Assembly (NCBI RefSeq): GCF_024362365.1
Contig: NZ_CP101464.1
Span: forward strand, 992,001-1,056,000
DNA: 64,000 nucleotides
Source of the DNA: Janibacter sp. CX7
Lineage (GTDB): Bacteria; Actinomycetota; Actinomycetes; Actinomycetales; Dermatophilaceae
Direction of reading: 5' to 3'
The notes beneath the pieces were generated by a model. That model was not told the DNA's origin. It worked only from the letters and a program-made list of their open reading frames with translations, and did not search any database. A program made the translations under genes and the position numbers. How positions within the stretch are numbered: the stretch's first letter is position 1; every line of letters starts with the position of its first letter. Below are positions 45,997-55,159 of the stretch, one piece after another.

Positions 45997-47442
45997 GTGA
46001 CCCAGCCCCGGACCCTGCGCAACTTCATCGGTGGCGAGTACGTCGACGCCACCGGCGACGCGAGCATCGATCTGGTCAACCCCGCGACCGGGCAGGTCGT
46101 CGCCCACGCTCCTGTCTCCACGCAGGCCGACGTCGACGCGGCCTATGCGAGCGCCGAGGCCGGCTTCGCCGAGTGGTCCGAGGCGACGCCGGGCGAGCGG
46201 CAGAGCGCCCTGCTCAAGTTCGCCGACGCCCTCGAGTCCCGCGCCGAGGACCTCATCCGGCTCGAAGGGGAGAACACCGGCAAGCCGCATGCCCTCACCG
46301 CCACCGAGGAGGTGCCGGTCATGTGCGACCAGCTGCGCTTCTTCGCCGGTGCCGCCCGCGTGCTCGAGGGCCGCGCCTCCGCCGAGTACATGAAGGGCCA
46401 CACGAGCTGGATCCGCCGCGAGCCCATCGGCGTCGTCGGCCAGGTGACCCCGTGGAACTACCCGATGATGATGGCCGCGTGGAAGATCGGCCCGGCGTTG
46501 GCCGCCGGCAACTCGATCGTCCTCAAGCCGAGCGACACCACGCCCGAGACCACCCTGCTCATGGCCGAGGTCGCCAGCGAGTTCCTGCCCGCCGGCACCT
46601 TCAACGTCATCACCGGTGACCGCGACACCGGTCGGATGGTCGTCGAGCACGACACCCCCGGCCTCGTCGCCATCACCGGCTCGGTGCGCGCGGGAGTCGA
46701 GGTCGCCGCCTCCGCGGCGCGCAACCTCAAGCGCGCCCACCTCGAGCTCGGCGGCAAGGCGCCGGTCGTCGTCTTCGACGACGCCGACATCGAGGCCGCG
46801 GTCGAGGGCATCGCCACGGCCGGCTACTTCAATGCCGGTCAGGACTGCACCGCCGCCACCCGTGTGCTCGCCGCGCCGGGCATCCACGACGACTTCGTCG
46901 CCGCCCTGGCCGAGTACGCCCGTGACAACGCCAAGGTCGGCATGCCCGACGACGAGGACGCGCTCCTCGGCCCGGTCAACAACAGCAACCAGCTGGCCAA
47001 GGTCGCCGGATTCATCGACCGGCTGCCCGACCACGCCAACCTCGCGCAGGGTGGCGAGCGGCTCACCGCGATGGGCGACGGCTTCTTCTACGCGCCGACG
47101 GTCGTCTCCGGCCTGCAGCAGGACGACGAGGCGATCCAGGACGAGATCTTCGGCCCGGTCATCACCGTCCAGCGCTTCACCGACGAGGACCAGGCCGTCG
47201 CCTGGGCCAACGGCGTCGAGTACGGCCTCGCGTCGTCGGTGTGGACCAAGGACTTCGGGCGCGCGATGCGCATGAGCAAGCGCCTCGACTTCGGCTGCGT
47301 CTGGATCAACACCCACATCCCGCTCGTCGCCGAGATGCCGCACGGCGGCTTCAAGAAGTCCGGCTACGGCAAGGACCTGTCGATGTACGGCTTCGAGGAC
47401 TACACCCGGGTCAAGCACGTCATGGCCAACATCGAGAGCTGA
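45997..47442 (+). CDS. Gamma-aminobutyraldehyde dehydrogenase
   Basis: The 481-residue aldehyde dehydrogenase has [20 protein letters not shown], the general base Glu250 in LELGGKAP and the nucleophile Cys284 in GQDCTAATR. Its C-terminal [23 protein letters not shown] pattern resembles the aminobutyraldehyde/betaine-aldehyde subgroup (PatD-like). It would oxidise 4-aminobutanal to GABA with NAD+. GTG 45997 follows GGAAGGACC. It begins the right-hand arm of the polyamine locus. Confidence 0.88.
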   Translation: MTQPRTLRNFIGGEYVDATGDASIDLVNPATGQVVAHAPVSTQADVDAAYASAEAGFAEWSEATPGERQSALLKFADALESRAEDLIRLEGENTGKPHALTATEEVPVMCDQLRFFAGAARVLEGRASAEYMKGHTSWIRREPIGVVGQVTPWNYPMMMAAWKIGPALAAGNSIVLKPSDTTPETTLLMAEVASEFLPAGTFNVITGDRDTGRMVVEHDTPGLVAITGSVRAGVEVAASAARNLKRAHLELGGKAPVVVFDDADIEAAVEGIATAGYFNAGQDCTAATRVLAAPGIHDDFVAALAEYARDNAKVGMPDDEDALLGPVNNSNQLAKVAGFIDRLPDHANLAQGGERLTAMGDGFFYAPTVVSGLQQDDEAIQDEIFGPVITVQRFTDEDQAVAWANGVEYGLASSVWTKDFGRAMRMSKRLDFGCVWINTHIPLVAEMPHGGFKKSGYGKDLSMYGFEDYTRVKHVMANIES

Positions 47443-47488
47443 CGCACCACCCTCCCCTTCGTCCCTCCCCACGGAAGCGAGGTCCGAC

Positions 47489-48748
47489 ATGGACCGCTTT
47501 CGGCGTCCCGCCGACCCCAGAACCGCCGAGCTGATCCGGGCCGCGCAGGCCTCCGCCCGCTCACGGCGCCGGCTCTCCCCGAGCCGGCGTGACGTGCTCG
47601 GCCTCGCCGGCCTCGGTGTCGGTGCCAGCGTCCTCGGGGCGTGCGCGCCGCCGAAGCCGCCGGCCGGGGGAGGGGCGGCGGCGGTCGAGCTGCCCATGGA
47701 CCTCTCGGACCAGGAGAAGGTCGTCCGGTGGGCCAACTGGACCGCCTATCTCGACATGGACGACGCGGGCAAGACCTATCCGACGCTCACCGCCTTCGAG
47801 AAGGAGAGCGGGATCAAGGTCACCTACACCGAGGACATCGACGACAACGACACCTACTTCAACAAGATCGCGCCACAGCTGCGGGCGAAGCAGGACATCA
47901 ACCGCGACATCTTCACCTTCACCGACTGGATGGCCAACCGGATCATCCGCGAGGGGCTGTGCCAGCCGCTGGAGCTGCTCCAGATGCCCAATGCGAGCAA
48001 CCTGCTCGCGCCGCTGCAGGAGGTCTCCTTCGACCCGGGGCGGCAGCACTCGCTCACCTGGCAGTCCGGCTTCGCCGGCATCGGCTACCACAAGAAGAAG
48101 GTCGGCCGGGAGCTCAAGGCGATCGAGGACCTGTGGGCCGACGACCTCAAGGGCCGCATCTCGGTGCTCAGCGAGTTCCGCGACACCCTCGGCCTGATCA
48201 TGCAGGCGCAGGGCGTCGACCCGTCCGGCGACTTCACCCAGGCGCAGTTCGAGGCGGCGACCGGCGAGATCGACAAGCGGCTCACCGACGGCTACATCCG
48301 CCGGATCAAGGGCAACAGCTATCTCAACGACCTCAAGAGCGGCAATGCCGTGGCCGGCATCGTCTGGTCCGGTGACCTCTTCATCCTGCGCGCCGAGACC
48401 GAGGACGACGACTGGGAGTTCGTCATCCCCGAGTCCGGCGGGATGCTGTGGAGCGACAACCTCATGGTCCCGATCACCAGCCAGCACCGGCGCAACGCCC
48501 AGCGGGTCATGGACTACTACTACGACCCCAAGGTGGCCGCGGAGGTCGCCGCCTGGGTCAACTACATCTGCCCCGTCGAGGGGGCCCGCGAGGAGATGGA
48601 GAAGATCGACCCCGAGCTCGCGGAGTCGCCCTTCATCTTCCCGAGCGAGGACTACATCGCCGACCACGACATCGTCGGCTTCCGGGCACTGTCCTCGCAG
48701 GAGGACGCGGACTACAGCGCCCTGTGGGCGAGGACGGTGGGCAACTGA
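47489..48748 (+). CDS. potD: Polyamine ABC transporter substrate-binding protein (PotD/PotF-like)
   Basis: The 419-residue protein has a signal with a twin-arginine-like SRRDVLGLAG (about 32-41) and lipobox VLGAC (Cys52), so it may be a Tat-exported lipoprotein. The mature part resembles PotD: VVRWANWTAYLDMD, FEKESGIKVTYTEDI, GIGYHKKKVG, and SGDLFILRAE, which supplies acidic or aromatic pocket residues. Its ligand is probably putrescine or spermidine. It overlaps potA by 1 base and leads the potDABC operon. Confidence 0.9.
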   Translation: MDRFRRPADPRTAELIRAAQASARSRRRLSPSRRDVLGLAGLGVGASVLGACAPPKPPAGGGAAAVELPMDLSDQEKVVRWANWTAYLDMDDAGKTYPTLTAFEKESGIKVTYTEDIDDNDTYFNKIAPQLRAKQDINRDIFTFTDWMANRIIREGLCQPLELLQMPNASNLLAPLQEVSFDPGRQHSLTWQSGFAGIGYHKKKVGRELKAIEDLWADDLKGRISVLSEFRDTLGLIMQAQGVDPSGDFTQAQFEAATGEIDKRLTDGYIRRIKGNSYLNDLKSGNAVAGIVWSGDLFILRAETEDDDWEFVIPESGGMLWSDNLMVPITSQHRRNAQRVMDYYYDPKVAAEVAAWVNYICPVEGAREEMEKIDPELAESPFIFPSEDYIADHDIVGFRALSSQEDADYSALWARTVGN

Positions 48749-49923
48749 TGGGCCTCCTGCGACGTTCCACCTCCGACGGTGTCCGCGAGGCGAAGGGAGA
48801 TCTCGTCCTGGAGTCGGTGACGAAGACCTTCGGGGACTTCACCGCCGTCGACGACCTCGACCTGCACGTGCCGCGGGGCTCCTTCTTCGCACTCCTCGGG
48901 CCCTCCGGCTGCGGCAAGACGACCACCCTGCGCATGGTGGCCGGTCTCGAGCAGCCCTCTGCCGGAAGGGTCCTCATCGGCGAGACCGACCTCACCGGGT
49001 CGCGGCCCTACGAGCGTCCGGTCAACACCGTCTTCCAGAGCTATGCGCTCTTCCCGCACCTGTCGATCCGCGACAACGTCGCCTTCGGGCCGAAGCGCCG
49101 CGGCGAGGGTGACGCAGTCCGCCTCGCCGACGAGGCGCTCGAGCTGGTCCAGATGGCCCACCTCGCCGGGCGTCGCCCCGCGCAGCTCTCCGGCGGCCAG
49201 CAGCAGCGCGTGGCCCTCGCCCGGGCGATCGTCAACCGCCCGGAGGTGCTGCTGCTCGACGAGCCGCTCGGTGCCCTCGACCTGAAGCTGCGGCGCCAGA
49301 TGCAGGTCGAGCTCAAGCGGATCCAGACCGAGGTCGGCCTGACCTTCATCCACGTCACCCACGACCAGGAGGAGGCCATGACGATGGCCGACACGGTCGC
49401 GGTGATGAACAAGGGGCGCATCGAGCAGATGGGTGCCCCCGAGGAGCTCTACGACCTGCCGGGCACCGCCTTCGTCGCCGGCTTCGTCGGGCAGTCCAAC
49501 CTCGTGCCCGCGACGGTCACCGGCAGCGACGGTGACCACCTCGTCGCCGACGCGGCGGGCACGACCGTGCGGGTGCCGCGCTCGCGGGCCGCGGTGACCG
49601 AGGGACAGGTGCTCTTCGGCGTCCGTCCCGAAAAGGTGCGGCTGCACCCCCTTCGGCCCGAGTCGGCAGGGAGCGACGTGCGGGCGACGGTCACCGACGT
49701 CTCCTTCACCGGCGTCGCCACCCAGTACCTCGTCACGGTGCCCTCGGGCGGCCAGTGGTCGGTCTACGAGCAAAATCTCGACGTCGAGCCGCAGTCGACC
49801 CGGCCGGGCGACGAGGTCTGGCTGTCGTGGAACCCCGCCCACGCCTTCATCGTGGCCGCCGACGACGTGCCCGAAGGGGCGGAGGGCAAGGCCTTCATCG
49901 CCACCGCGGGGGAGGCATCGTGA
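48748..49923 (+). CDS. potA: Polyamine ABC transporter ATP-binding protein
   Basis: The 391-residue ATPase has Walker A GPSGCGKTT (about 51-59), signature LSGGQQQR, Walker B LLLDEPLGALD, the switch His in HVTHDQEE, and a C-terminal TOBE domain (about 285-370) as in PotA. Its ATG overlaps the last base of the potD stop, and its own stop overlaps potB by 4 bases. Confidence 0.93.
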   Translation: MGLLRRSTSDGVREAKGDLVLESVTKTFGDFTAVDDLDLHVPRGSFFALLGPSGCGKTTTLRMVAGLEQPSAGRVLIGETDLTGSRPYERPVNTVFQSYALFPHLSIRDNVAFGPKRRGEGDAVRLADEALELVQMAHLAGRRPAQLSGGQQQRVALARAIVNRPEVLLLDEPLGALDLKLRRQMQVELKRIQTEVGLTFIHVTHDQEEAMTMADTVAVMNKGRIEQMGAPEELYDLPGTAFVAGFVGQSNLVPATVTGSDGDHLVADAAGTTVRVPRSRAAVTEGQVLFGVRPEKVRLHPLRPESAGSDVRATVTDVSFTGVATQYLVTVPSGGQWSVYEQNLDVEPQSTRPGDEVWLSWNPAHAFIVAADDVPEGAEGKAFIATAGEAS

Positions 49924-50831
49924 CCACCGCGACGGCGGGCGGACCCCCTTCGCCTGCAACGGATCCCGACGTCGCCGAGGGCCGGCGCTCCCGCCGGATC
50001 GCCTACCTGCTGCTTCTGCCGGGCGTGCTGTGGCTCGTCGTCTTCTTCGTCGTGCCGGTCGTCCAGCTCTTCACCGTCAGCCTGCAGAGCGACTACCCGG
50101 GGGCGCCCGGCTACTACTACCGCGACGTCAACTTCTCCAACTACGTCGACGCGCTCGTGGAGTTCTGGCCGCACATGCTGCGCTCGCTGCTCTTCGGGGC
50201 CCTCGCGACCTTCTTCGCCTTCGTCCTGGCCTACCCGCTCGCCTACGCGATGGCCTTCAAGGCGGGGCGGTGGCGCTCGGTGATGCTCATCTGCGTCATC
50301 GCGCCCTTCTTCACCTCCTTCATCCTGCGGACCATCGCCTGGCGGCAGATCCTCGCCGACGACGGTGTCGTCGCCAGCGTGCTCACCTCGCTGCACCTGC
50401 TCCCCGGTGGGCGGATCACCGAGACCTGGGTGGCGGTCGTCGCGGGGCTGACCTACAACTTCCTGCCCTTCATGGTGCTGCCGATCTACGCCTCGCTCGA
50501 GCGCGCCGACCCGCGGGTCATCGAGGCCGGCGGTGATCTCTATGCCAACGGCATGACGACCTTCGCCCGGGTCACCCTGCCGATGTCGATGCCGGGGGTG
50601 CTCGCCGGGACGCTGCTCACCTTCATCCCCGCCTCCGGCGACTACGTCAACGCCGAGCTGCTCGGGTCCGACCGGAGCACCAAGATGGTCGGCAACGTCA
50701 TCGAGAGCCAGTTCTTCAAGGTGCCCGGCGGTTACGACACGGCCGCGGCGCTGAGCTTCACGCTCATGGCGATGATCCTCGTCCTCGTCTTCTTCTACGT
50801 CCGCCGCTTCGGCACCGAGGAGCTGGTCTGA
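49920..50831 (+). CDS. potB: Polyamine ABC transporter permease PotB
   Basis: The 303-residue permease has six membrane helices and the EAA loop (ADPRVIEAGGDLYANGMTTF, then VTLPMSMPGV). It shares the PotB/PotH layout with a long periplasmic first loop. GTG 49920 overlaps the potA stop; potC follows after 1 base. Confidence 0.92.
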   Translation: MTTATAGGPPSPATDPDVAEGRRSRRIAYLLLLPGVLWLVVFFVVPVVQLFTVSLQSDYPGAPGYYYRDVNFSNYVDALVEFWPHMLRSLLFGALATFFAFVLAYPLAYAMAFKAGRWRSVMLICVIAPFFTSFILRTIAWRQILADDGVVASVLTSLHLLPGGRITETWVAVVAGLTYNFLPFMVLPIYASLERADPRVIEAGGDLYANGMTTFARVTLPMSMPGVLAGTLLTFIPASGDYVNAELLGSDRSTKMVGNVIESQFFKVPGGYDTAAALSFTLMAMILVLVFFYVRRFGTEELV

Positions 50832-50832
50832 G

Positions 50833-51648
50833 ATGCGCACCGTGACCCGCTGGATCGGCGACCGCTTCGCGATGATCGCCGCGATCCTCGTGCTCTTCTA
50901 CCTCTTCCTGCCGGTCCTCTACACCTTCATCTTCAGCTTCAACGACTACCGCAAGTCCAACATCACGTGGAACTCCAACGCCGGCCCGACGCTCAAGCAC
51001 TGGGAGAACCCGTGCGGCGCTCCCGGCATCTGCGACTCCCTCGTCACCTCGCTGCAGGTGGGGCTGCTCGCGACCTTCGTCGCCACCGTGCTCGGCACGA
51101 TGATCGCCTTCGCGATGGTGCGGCACCGCTTCCGGGGCAAGGCGGCGAGCGACCTGCTCGTCTTCGTGCCGATGGCCACGCCCGAGATCGTCCTCGGCGC
51201 GAGCCTGCTGACGATCTTCGTGCAGGGCTTCTCGCAGGTGGGCCTGCGGCTGGGCTTCTGGACGATCGTCATCGCCCACATCATGTTCTGCCTGAGCTTC
51301 GTCGTCGTCACCGTGCGAGCGCGGCTGCAGAGCCTCGACCCGCGGATGGAGGAGGCCGCCCAGGACCTCTACGCCGGGCCGGGAGAGACCTTCTGGCGGG
51401 TGACGCTGCCGCTCGTGCTGCCGGGCATCGTCGGCGCCGCGATGCTCGCCTTCAGCCTGAGCTTCGACGACTTCATCATCACCAACTTCGTCTCGGGTGA
51501 CACGAGCACCTTCCCGAAGTTCGTCTACGTCAGCTACCTGCGCGGCATCCCCGCCCAGGCCAATGTCATCGGCTTCTCGCTCTTCGTCATCGCGGTCCTG
51601 CTCGTCGTGGTCGGCCAGCGCGTGGCGAGCAGCCGGACCTCGAAGTGA
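50833..51648 (+). CDS. potC: Polyamine ABC transporter permease PotC
   Basis: The 271-residue permease has six helices and an EAA loop (LDPRMEEAAQDLYAGPGETF, then VTLPLVLPGI). The FDDFIITNFVSG block is typical of PotC/PotI. It completes the importer. Confidence 0.92.
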   Translation: MRTVTRWIGDRFAMIAAILVLFYLFLPVLYTFIFSFNDYRKSNITWNSNAGPTLKHWENPCGAPGICDSLVTSLQVGLLATFVATVLGTMIAFAMVRHRFRGKAASDLLVFVPMATPEIVLGASLLTIFVQGFSQVGLRLGFWTIVIAHIMFCLSFVVVTVRARLQSLDPRMEEAAQDLYAGPGETFWRVTLPLVLPGIVGAAMLAFSLSFDDFIITNFVSGDTSTFPKFVYVSYLRGIPAQANVIGFSLFVIAVLLVVVGQRVASSRTSK

Positions 51649-51662
51649 GTCGGGAGGCTCTC

Positions 51663-52958
51663 ATGCGTGTGCTCATGATCGGTGCCGGCGGGGTCGGTGA
51701 CGCGGCGGCCAAGATCGCCGCCGAGCGCGACTTCTTCGAGCTGTGGGTGGTGGCCGACTACTCGCTGGAGCGGGCCGAGGCGACGGTTGCCGCGGCGACG
51801 GCACGAAGGGGGAAGGAGGGAGCGTTCGTCGCGACGCAGGTCGACGCCTCCGACCCGGCGGCGGTGACGGCGCTGGCCCGTGAGCACGGCGCGACGCACG
51901 TCTTCAACGCCGTCGACCCGCGCTTCGTCATGCCGATCTTCGACGGGGCACTCGCCGCCGGGGCCGACTACCTCGACATGGCGATGTCGCTGTCCACGCC
52001 ACACCCGGAGCGGCCGCACGAGCTGCCCGGGGTCAAGCTCGGTGACCTGCAGCTGGCCCGGTCGGGGGAGTGGGAGTCCGCGGGCCGGCTCGCGCTGCTC
52101 GGCATCGGTGTCGAGCCGGGGCTGTCCGATGTCTTCGCCCGCTACGCGGCCGACGGGCTCTTCGACGAGATCGACGAGCTCGGCACCCGCGACGGGGCCA
52201 ACCTCGTCGTCCACGACGAGGACGGCAACGAGGTCTTCGCCCCCGGCTTCTCCATGTGGACGATCATCGAGGAGTGCCTCAACCCGCCCGTGGTGTGGGA
52301 GCGCGAGCGGGCCGGCGGTGACGTGGAAGCAGGCTTCGCGACGCTGCCCCCCTTCGCCGAGCCGGAGGTCTTCGACTTCCCCGAGGGGATCGGCCCGGTC
52401 GAGTGCGTGCACGTCGAGCACGAGGAGGTCCTGCTCATGCCGCGCTGGGTCGACGCCGGCCGGGTGACCTTCAAGTACGGCCTGGGCGAGCAGATGATCT
52501 CCATGCTCAAGATGCTCCACGAGCTGGGCCTGGACTCGACCGACCCGGTCGATGTCAAGGGGGTGCAGGTCAGCCCGCGTGACGTCGTCGCGGCCGTGCT
52601 GCCCGACCCGGCGACGATCGGTCCGCGGATGACCGGCAAGACCTGTGCCGGGCTGCTCGTCACGGGGACCAAGGACGGCGCTCCGCGGGCGGTCTACCTC
52701 TACCACGTGGCCGACAACGAGGTCTCGATGCGCGACTACGACGCCCAGGCGGTCGTGTGGCAGACGGCGATCAACCCCGTCGTCGCGCTCGAGCTGCTCG
52801 CGACGGGCGTCTGGTCGGGCTCGGGTGCCAGGGGGCCGGAGGCCTTCGACGCGCGGCCCTTCCTCGAGCTGCTCGCTGCTCCCGCCCCGCAGGGATACGG
52901 CTCGCCGTGGGGGATCGAGGAGCGCGACCCGGCCGCCCCCAACCGCAGCCCCGACTGA
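51663..52958 (+). CDS. Saccharopine-dehydrogenase-like oxidoreductase of the polyamine locus
   Basis: The 431-residue protein has an N-terminal NAD(P) motif (RVLMIGAGGVGDAAAKIA) and the saccharopine dehydrogenase/homospermidine synthase-like C-terminal catalytic fold (DYLDMAMSLS, GIGVEPGLSDVFARYA, PFAEPEVFDFPEGIGPVECV). Its place directly after potC suggests polyamine metabolism, such as a carboxynorspermidine-synthase-type or amine-to-aldehyde reaction; the true substrate is unknown. ATG 51663 has a GGGAGG site; a GTG 18 bases upstream overlapping potC is possible. Confidence 0.8.
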   Translation: MRVLMIGAGGVGDAAAKIAAERDFFELWVVADYSLERAEATVAAATARRGKEGAFVATQVDASDPAAVTALAREHGATHVFNAVDPRFVMPIFDGALAAGADYLDMAMSLSTPHPERPHELPGVKLGDLQLARSGEWESAGRLALLGIGVEPGLSDVFARYAADGLFDEIDELGTRDGANLVVHDEDGNEVFAPGFSMWTIIEECLNPPVVWERERAGGDVEAGFATLPPFAEPEVFDFPEGIGPVECVHVEHEEVLLMPRWVDAGRVTFKYGLGEQMISMLKMLHELGLDSTDPVDVKGVQVSPRDVVAAVLPDPATIGPRMTGKTCAGLLVTGTKDGAPRAVYLYHVADNEVSMRDYDAQAVVWQTAINPVVALELLATGVWSGSGARGPEAFDARPFLELLAAPAPQGYGSPWGIEERDPAAPNRSPD

Positions 52959-52966
52959 CCTCATCG

Positions 52967-53058
52967 ATGGTTGTGTCGTGAAGTGGTAGCCGGGGGAGCC
53001 GGCAGCCCCCACCAGCTACCTGTCGGCTTCCGGACCTACCGGTTCAACACACAACCAT
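52967..53058. repeat. 92-bp imperfect inverted repeat between convergent genes
   Basis: The left arm (52967-52989, starting ATGGTTGTGT) matches the reverse of the right arm (53036-53058, ending ACACAACCAT) at 19 of 23 positions. Between them lie a GGGGG/CCCCC hairpin nested in GGTAGC/GCTACC. It fills the gap between convergent genes, so it could act as a terminator, but its length and arms also resemble a small mobile or REP-type element. Confidence 0.6.
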
Positions 53059-53076
53059 GTGGGTCGCGGCGAAGAT

Positions 53077-53979
53077 TCAGTGGAGCTGGAGCTCGCGCTC
53101 GGGGCGCCGGTGAGTGGGCGTGCCGGGGGTGCGCACCGACCACTGCGCGGTGAGCGGGCGCAGGCTGTGCACGGTGGGCTTCGCCAGGTCGAAGGGGTGC
53201 GTGCGCAGCCACACCGCCGCCGGCACCGGGACCGGCTGGGGGCGCGGGGTCGGCGCCGGGGCGGACTCGGGCTCGCTGTCGCGGCCACGGCGGCCCGGCA
53301 GGTCGTAGCTCCAGCCGAAGGGGAGGCCCTGCCGGGTGAGTGCACGGTCGCCGTTGACGATGAGGCGCAGCACGAGTCCACCGGCCAGCAGCCCGGCGAC
53401 GAGGTCGGTGGGCCAGTGGAAGCCGAGGTAGAAGGCGACGACGATCGCCTGCAGCGCGATGAGCGTGACGAGCCAGGTCAGGCGCCGACGCAGCCGGGTG
53501 TCGGGGCCGGCGTAGGCGAGGATCAGGTAGGCCGCGGCGCCGTAGATGAGGACCGCCTCGGCGGCGTGGCCGGAGGGGTAGGCGATGCCGTACAAGCCGT
53601 GGGCAATCGGGCCGCCGTCCCAGAAGCCACCACCGGTGCCGTGGATGGGTGCCGAGCGACCGAGCAGGACCTTCATCCCGCCGATGCCGACGTAGAAGCC
53701 GACCTCGGCCGCGGCGACGATCGCCAGCGGGTGCCAGGTGCGGTGGCGCCAGGCGAGCACGAGGGCGACCGCGAGCAGGACCGGCAGGCAGACCGCCTGA
53801 CCGGCGACGGCATTGGGCACCGAGTCGAGGAACTGCCACCAGTTGGGCGTGTAGCGCTTGGCCCAGTAGCCCTGGAAGCGCTCGTCATAGGGCTGGAGTG
53901 GGCCCGCTGCCAGCAGCGTGAACACGACGAGCGCACCGGCGAGGACCGGTGCGCTGGTCAGTCGAGGGAGGCGGGCCAC
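53077..53979 (-). CDS. PAP2-superfamily membrane phosphatase
   Basis: The 300-residue protein has six hydrophobic helices and the three PAP2 phosphatase motifs: KVLLGRSAP, YPSGHAAEA and FHWPTDLVAG (containing the catalytic His residues). The substrate is probably a lipid phosphate such as phosphatidic acid or undecaprenyl pyrophosphate. A Pro/Ala/Arg-rich cytoplasmic tail (about 225-300) is not part of the domain. The GTG at 53979 begins just before the first helix. Confidence 0.88.
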   Translation of the reverse strand: MARLPRLTSAPVLAGALVVFTLLAAGPLQPYDERFQGYWAKRYTPNWWQFLDSVPNAVAGQAVCLPVLLAVALVLAWRHRTWHPLAIVAAAEVGFYVGIGGMKVLLGRSAPIHGTGGGFWDGGPIAHGLYGIAYPSGHAAEAVLIYGAAAYLILAYAGPDTRLRRRLTWLVTLIALQAIVVAFYLGFHWPTDLVAGLLAGGLVLRLIVNGDRALTRQGLPFGWSYDLPGRRGRDSEPESAPAPTPRPQPVPVPAAVWLRTHPFDLAKPTVHSLRPLTAQWSVRTPGTPTHRRPERELQLH

Positions 53980-54082
53980 CCTCTAGGGATAGTGGACGAG
54001 TCTGAACGGAACCTGAAGAACACGCCATCTGTGAGCAATTGCACAGGTCCACCCGGAACCCGCGTCCGGGGTCGGGTGCGCC

Positions 54083-55159
54083 TCAGGACAGCTCGGCGCG
54101 CACCGCGTCGACGAAGGTATCGACGTCGCTCTCGGTCGTGTCCCAGGCGCACATCCAGCGCACCTGACCGGTCGTCTCGTCCCAGAAGTAGAAGCGGAAG
54201 GACTCCATGAGCCGCTCGCTCGACTCCCGGGCGAGGATCGGGAAGACGGCATTGGCCTCGACCTCGGTGGGCAGGGTGATGCCCTCGATGTCGGCGACGC
54301 CGTCGGCGAGGCGCCGGGCCATTGCGTTGGCGTGCTCGGCATTGCGCCGCCACAGGTCGCCCTCGAAGATCGCGAGCAGCTGCGCCGAGACGAAGCGCAT
54401 CTTGCTCGCCAGCTGCATCGACTGCTTGCGCAGGAAGGTCGCGCCGGTCACCCGGTCGGGGGAGAGGACGACGACCGCCTCGGCGAGCATCGCGCCGATC
54501 TTGGTCCCGCCGAGCGACAGGATGTCGACGCCGGCGTCAGTCGTCAGCTCACGCAGCTCGACCCCCAGGGCGGCCGCCGCATTGGACAGGCGCGAGCCGT
54601 CGAGGTGCAGCACCCACCCCATCTCGTGGACGAGGTCGGCGATCGCGCGGATCTCGGCCGGCGTGTAGACGGTGCCGACCTCGGTGGAGTTGGTGATCGA
54701 GACGACGCCGACCTGGGCGAAGTGCTCGTCGCCGACCCGGGCCGGGTAGGCGCGGATGAGCTCGGGCGTCAGCTTGCCGTCGGGGGTGTCGATGACGTTG
54801 ACCTTGAGCCCGCCGACCCGCTCGGGCGCGGCGGCCTCGTCGACGTGGATGTGGGCGCTGCTCGTCGTGAGCACCGACCCCCAGCGCGGCGTGCACGCCT
54901 GCAGCGCAAGGACATTGGCCCCCGTGCCGTTGAAGACCGGGTAGACCTGCGCCGCCGTGCCGAAGACCTCGGAGAGCACCTCGGTCAGACGCGCGGTGTA
55001 GACGTCCTCGCCGTAGGCGACCTGGTGGCCGCCGTTGGCCGCGACGATCGCCGCGAGCACCTCGGGGTGCACGCCGGCGTAGTTGTCGCTGGCGAAGCCG
55101 CGGCTCGACGGGTCGTGGATCGGGGCGAAGGGGGTTGCCTGGGTGGTCGTGTCGGTCAC
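54083..55159 (-). CDS. ltaE: Low-specificity L-threonine aldolase
   Basis: The 358-residue PLP enzyme has FASDNYAGVHPEV, YGEDVYTARLTEVL, VFNGTGANVLAL, HLDGSRLSNAAAALG and the PLP lysine in SLGGTKIGAM, the threonine aldolase pattern. It splits threonine or allo-threonine to glycine and acetaldehyde. Its GTG overlaps the stop of the upstream DUF6421 gene by 4 bases, so the two are translated together; the functional link is unknown. Confidence 0.9.
   Translation of the reverse strand: MTDTTTQATPFAPIHDPSSRGFASDNYAGVHPEVLAAIVAANGGHQVAYGEDVYTARLTEVLSEVFGTAAQVYPVFNGTGANVLALQACTPRWGSVLTTSSAHIHVDEAAAPERVGGLKVNVIDTPDGKLTPELIRAYPARVGDEHFAQVGVVSITNSTEVGTVYTPAEIRAIADLVHEMGWVLHLDGSRLSNAAAALGVELRELTTDAGVDILSLGGTKIGAMLAEAVVVLSPDRVTGATFLRKQSMQLASKMRFVSAQLLAIFEGDLWRRNAEHANAMARRLADGVADIEGITLPTEVEANAVFPILARESSERLMESFRFYFWDETTGQVRWMCAWDTTESDVDTFVDAVRAELS

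Noticed and set aside
51663..52958. Saccharopine dehydrogenase for lysine degradation.
   Set aside because: No lysine-pathway partner genes are present and the neighbours are polyamine genes, so only the fold is assigned.
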